A stretch of 64,000 nt of DNA. It comes from Dicaeum eximium. Its lineage: Eukaryota; Chordata; Aves; Passeriformes; Dicaeidae. Both the position numbers and the translations under genes were made by a program. The notes under the pieces were generated by a model. That model did not search any database. It had not been told where the DNA came from and worked only from the letters and a program-made list of their open reading frames with translations. The DNA lies in NCBI GenBank assembly GCA_013396995.1, contig VWZP01002663.1, positions 792,752 through 856,751 on the forward strand, written 5' to 3'. Shown here one piece after another: positions 61,401-64,000 of the stretch. Within the stretch, counting starts at the first letter, position 1. The number at the start of each line of letters is the position of its first letter.

Positions 61401-64000
61401 CAGATGTGGGCTTAAAGTGGATTTTGGCTTTCTGAGTGTGTGTGGATCTTGTTTCTCTGTGCTGGGAAGCTCAAGGAGGCAGAGAGCTGTGCTTGGTCAT
61501 GGGACCTGTGCTCTGCCCATGCCTTGCCCGCCTGGGATGAACAGCTTTTGAGATTGTTGTTGAGATAGACAGCAGGATTTTGGAAAACCCACTGCAGGGA
61601 ATATCTTTCCAAAACTGATCTGGACTCCAGACAGCATACTGGGGAGAAAGCCCAAGTGCCTTGAACATTGAAGGAAGTGTGAGAGAGAGGTGTCTCCTGC
61701 CAGTGGCTCATCCACCAGAGCCCAGTGACTCAGTGAGCAGCAAGGGGTGCTGTGGAGGTAGTGGGAGCAGGACTGTTCCCTGAATCCCTGAACCCTGGCC
61801 CTGCTGCTCCTCAGCCTCCCCCTTCACAGATGGAAGGGCACTAAAGTTGGCATGAGTTGGCTCCTCTCTCTTTCCCACCCGGAGACCCACGGGTGGTGCC
61901 TCCAGCCTTTCAATAGGTACAGCTTGGATTCAACACTTGCACTGTCACAGTAACTACTAATGCTAACACACAGCAAACACCTCATACTGTCACACAGGAA
62001 TGTTAGGTTACATTTTATTACTGGAAAAATTATAATTTTGCCCCTTGCTGGTGTGATGGGAAGGCTGTTTTCCTTGCACTTACCTGCTTCTGACTAGCTT
62101 TCATGTCTCTTCTGCTGTTGAGATGCACTGTTTACGGTATATAAGGCATTTAAAGTGATTTTGGTCTAATGGTACACTCTAAAAATCTCATTATTTAATG
62201 CCCCCTGGGATCCTGTTGTAATGCAGCTGTTGTCCTTTTTTAACTTAATAATTTCTATTTGCTAATAATGTATATAGTGAAAGAAATTTTTGCTTACAGG
62301 CCCGTGTGCATGAATAGTTTTCTTTGGCTAACTGATAGCAACCCCCGCCTATGCCCCCTTTTCCCCATGTCCCTGCCCCTCAAGGGCAGCGTGGCAGGCT
62401 ACATACTGCCATGACAGCTCCAGCAGTGTTAGCTGCACCACCAGCTCCTGCTCCCACCCCTTGAACATCCATCTTTACAAGCACAAGCTTGGAGTGCAGA
62501 TGATTAGGGGGTGATACCAGGGGGCAGAGCTGCTGTGGGCAGTGGAGCAATGGCTGCTGGGAGCAGGATAACAGCAGGGCATGGGAATCTGAGAACAGTG
62601 CGATTACTATGGCTACTTACCTGCTAAATGTTATGATGATTATTAAATAATGTTTGAAATTGGGTCCTGGGATTTGGCTGCAGAATCCTCAGCTTGTCTG
62701 GTGTAACTGCGCATAAAATGGGAGGTAACTAATTTTATACAAGTCCTGATTGTGTTGTGTGGACATTTGGTTTTAAGAATGAATGACAGCTATCAGTGTG
62801 GGAACCAGCCCAGATCTTGGAGGTGGCAGTGCCAAAACCAAGTGTCTTAGAACAAAATTTGGCATCAGTACATGTAAGCAGGTAGTGTTGACATCTTTGA
62901 ACGAAGTGAACATAGACATCACCTTAATCTCCCCCAAGCACATCTACTCTGTGTTCTGTAGTGTTTTTGTAAGTGACTGTCTGCCCTTGTGTGTACTGAT
63001 ATTGCTGATGGGAAAAGATAAGGACCTTTCAAGTGACATCTGCCTTAAACAAACAGTGACAAAGGAAGCCCCAATTACACTGTTTTTAGAGACCTCACTG
63101 GACGGAAGTTTATCCTGGTCAGAGTGTCTCCATGGATCTGCAGCAACATTTCACAGGCCTGTTTGGAGGGAAGGGAATGTGGGCTTTGGGTGTTTCATCC
63201 AGCTAATATTGGTCTTTGTTGTGGCATTTACAGTGTCTTAAAGGAAAATTCTAGTGGTTTTTCAAAATTCTAGTAGTTATTGAAAGCAGTTGAATTGCTT
63301 TTGAAAAAACCCCAGAATGTTGTATTTATGAGACTAATCATCAATCAGGAAAATAAAGAAAGAAAACCCAACAACCCAGGAAGGCAAATGGCAATAAAGA
63401 TCCCAGATAAAGTCACTTTTCTCAGCAGGCAGAAAGTCTGATGAACTGAAATGGAAAGTCCTTCTCATTGATTTCACTGGGAAAAGTAATTGACTTTGAA
63501 CTCTTTGAATAAGTTGCAATCTGTATTTAATTTCTTGTCCAAGAAAGAGAATGTAATTTTGTTTTTCTTGTGGCTGCTATTAGCCTTAATGTCAGTTACA
63601 CAGCTGAATCTCTTGCATCAAGCTCTAAATTTACCCCTGATGTCAGTATGCTTAGGAATAAATCAAAAATCAGCCTTTCATCTCTCAGTTGCTTAAAGGA
63701 TCATGCCATAATACCACATTTATTAATTCAAAATCTCTCTTGTCTGTACATGCACAAATGGAACCTAAGTATTCTGAGGAAAGGCAGAGAAACTGTAAAG
63801 ACTGTAATTTAACTTTTAGACATTAATGCAACCTATTAACTGAAAATATTCTGAGAGTTTTAGCAAACATACACGTTTTTGCCCTTGGAATGGAGAGATT
63901 CAGCATTTCAGGCTGTCAAGGTGGCAGATATGAACTGCTGGTTTTCGCACAGGGCCACATTAACTTTTGAATGACACGCACACGGTGCTAATTTTGTTGT
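52401..64000. other. Intergenic, no gene recognised
   Basis: About 11.6 kb with no recognised exon, RNA gene or large repeat. Small items are a poly-T at 53758-53774, a triple 'gaatattcat' motif at 59717-59742, poly-T at 60429-60442, and a 152-codon unrecognised frame at 62783-63241. Conserved non-coding elements may be present, but one sequence cannot show them. Confidence 0.5.
62783..63241 (+). other. 152-codon open frame, unrecognised
   Basis: The frame begins MTAISVGTSPDLGGGSAKTK and ends in a hydrophobic stretch (IQLILVFVVAFTVS). There is no family match I can make and no gene context. Likely a chance frame. Confidence 0.12.

Noticed and set aside
1..64000. CRISPR arrays, bacterial operons, phage or plasmid features
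   Set aside because: No spaced direct repeats or dense prokaryotic coding; introns, CpG islands and CR1 elements show vertebrate nuclear DNA.
1..64000. tRNA, rRNA or snRNA genes
   Set aside because: None recognised by eye; a covariance-model scan would be needed for small or diverged RNAs.

Overview
The window is bird nuclear DNA (inference). It carries many CR1-type LINE pieces, two solo LTRs of an ERVL-like avian family, and compact CpG-island promoters. Its gene order is the vertebrate block SLC30A5 - CCNB1 - CENPH - MRPS36 (human 5q13; on chromosome Z in chicken as I recall, so Z linkage here is an inference). All four loci run on the minus strand, so the block reads right to left.

Layout. 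Position 460 down to the left edge: first coding exon of MRPS36 and part of its intron 1. 8212-1474: complete CENPH, nine coding exons, 239 residues. 12041-10920: remains of CCNB1 (cyclin B1), with stop codons, a frameshift and missing exons, but still holding one undisturbed 79-codon cyclin-box exon and a CpG island. 34183-15167: SLC30A5 (zinc transporter ZnT5), sixteen coding exons, complete except for about ten codons lost at an assembly N in exon 9. From about 34.5 kb to 64 kb I see no recognisable gene, only CR1 pieces, simple repeats, a 157-bp tandem duplication and unique DNA.

The genes are not an operon. CENPH is a constitutive kinetochore protein, cyclin B1 would drive mitotic entry, ZnT5 loads zinc into the early secretory pathway, and MRPS36/KGD4 belongs to the mitochondrial 2-oxoglutarate dehydrogenase complex. 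The main finding is the apparent loss of cyclin B1 at its ancestral locus while both neighbours stay intact. Exon boundaries were placed by hand from splice sites, reading phase and similarity to the human proteins as I remember them. Every phase closes for CENPH, and for SLC30A5 apart from the N-damaged exon.
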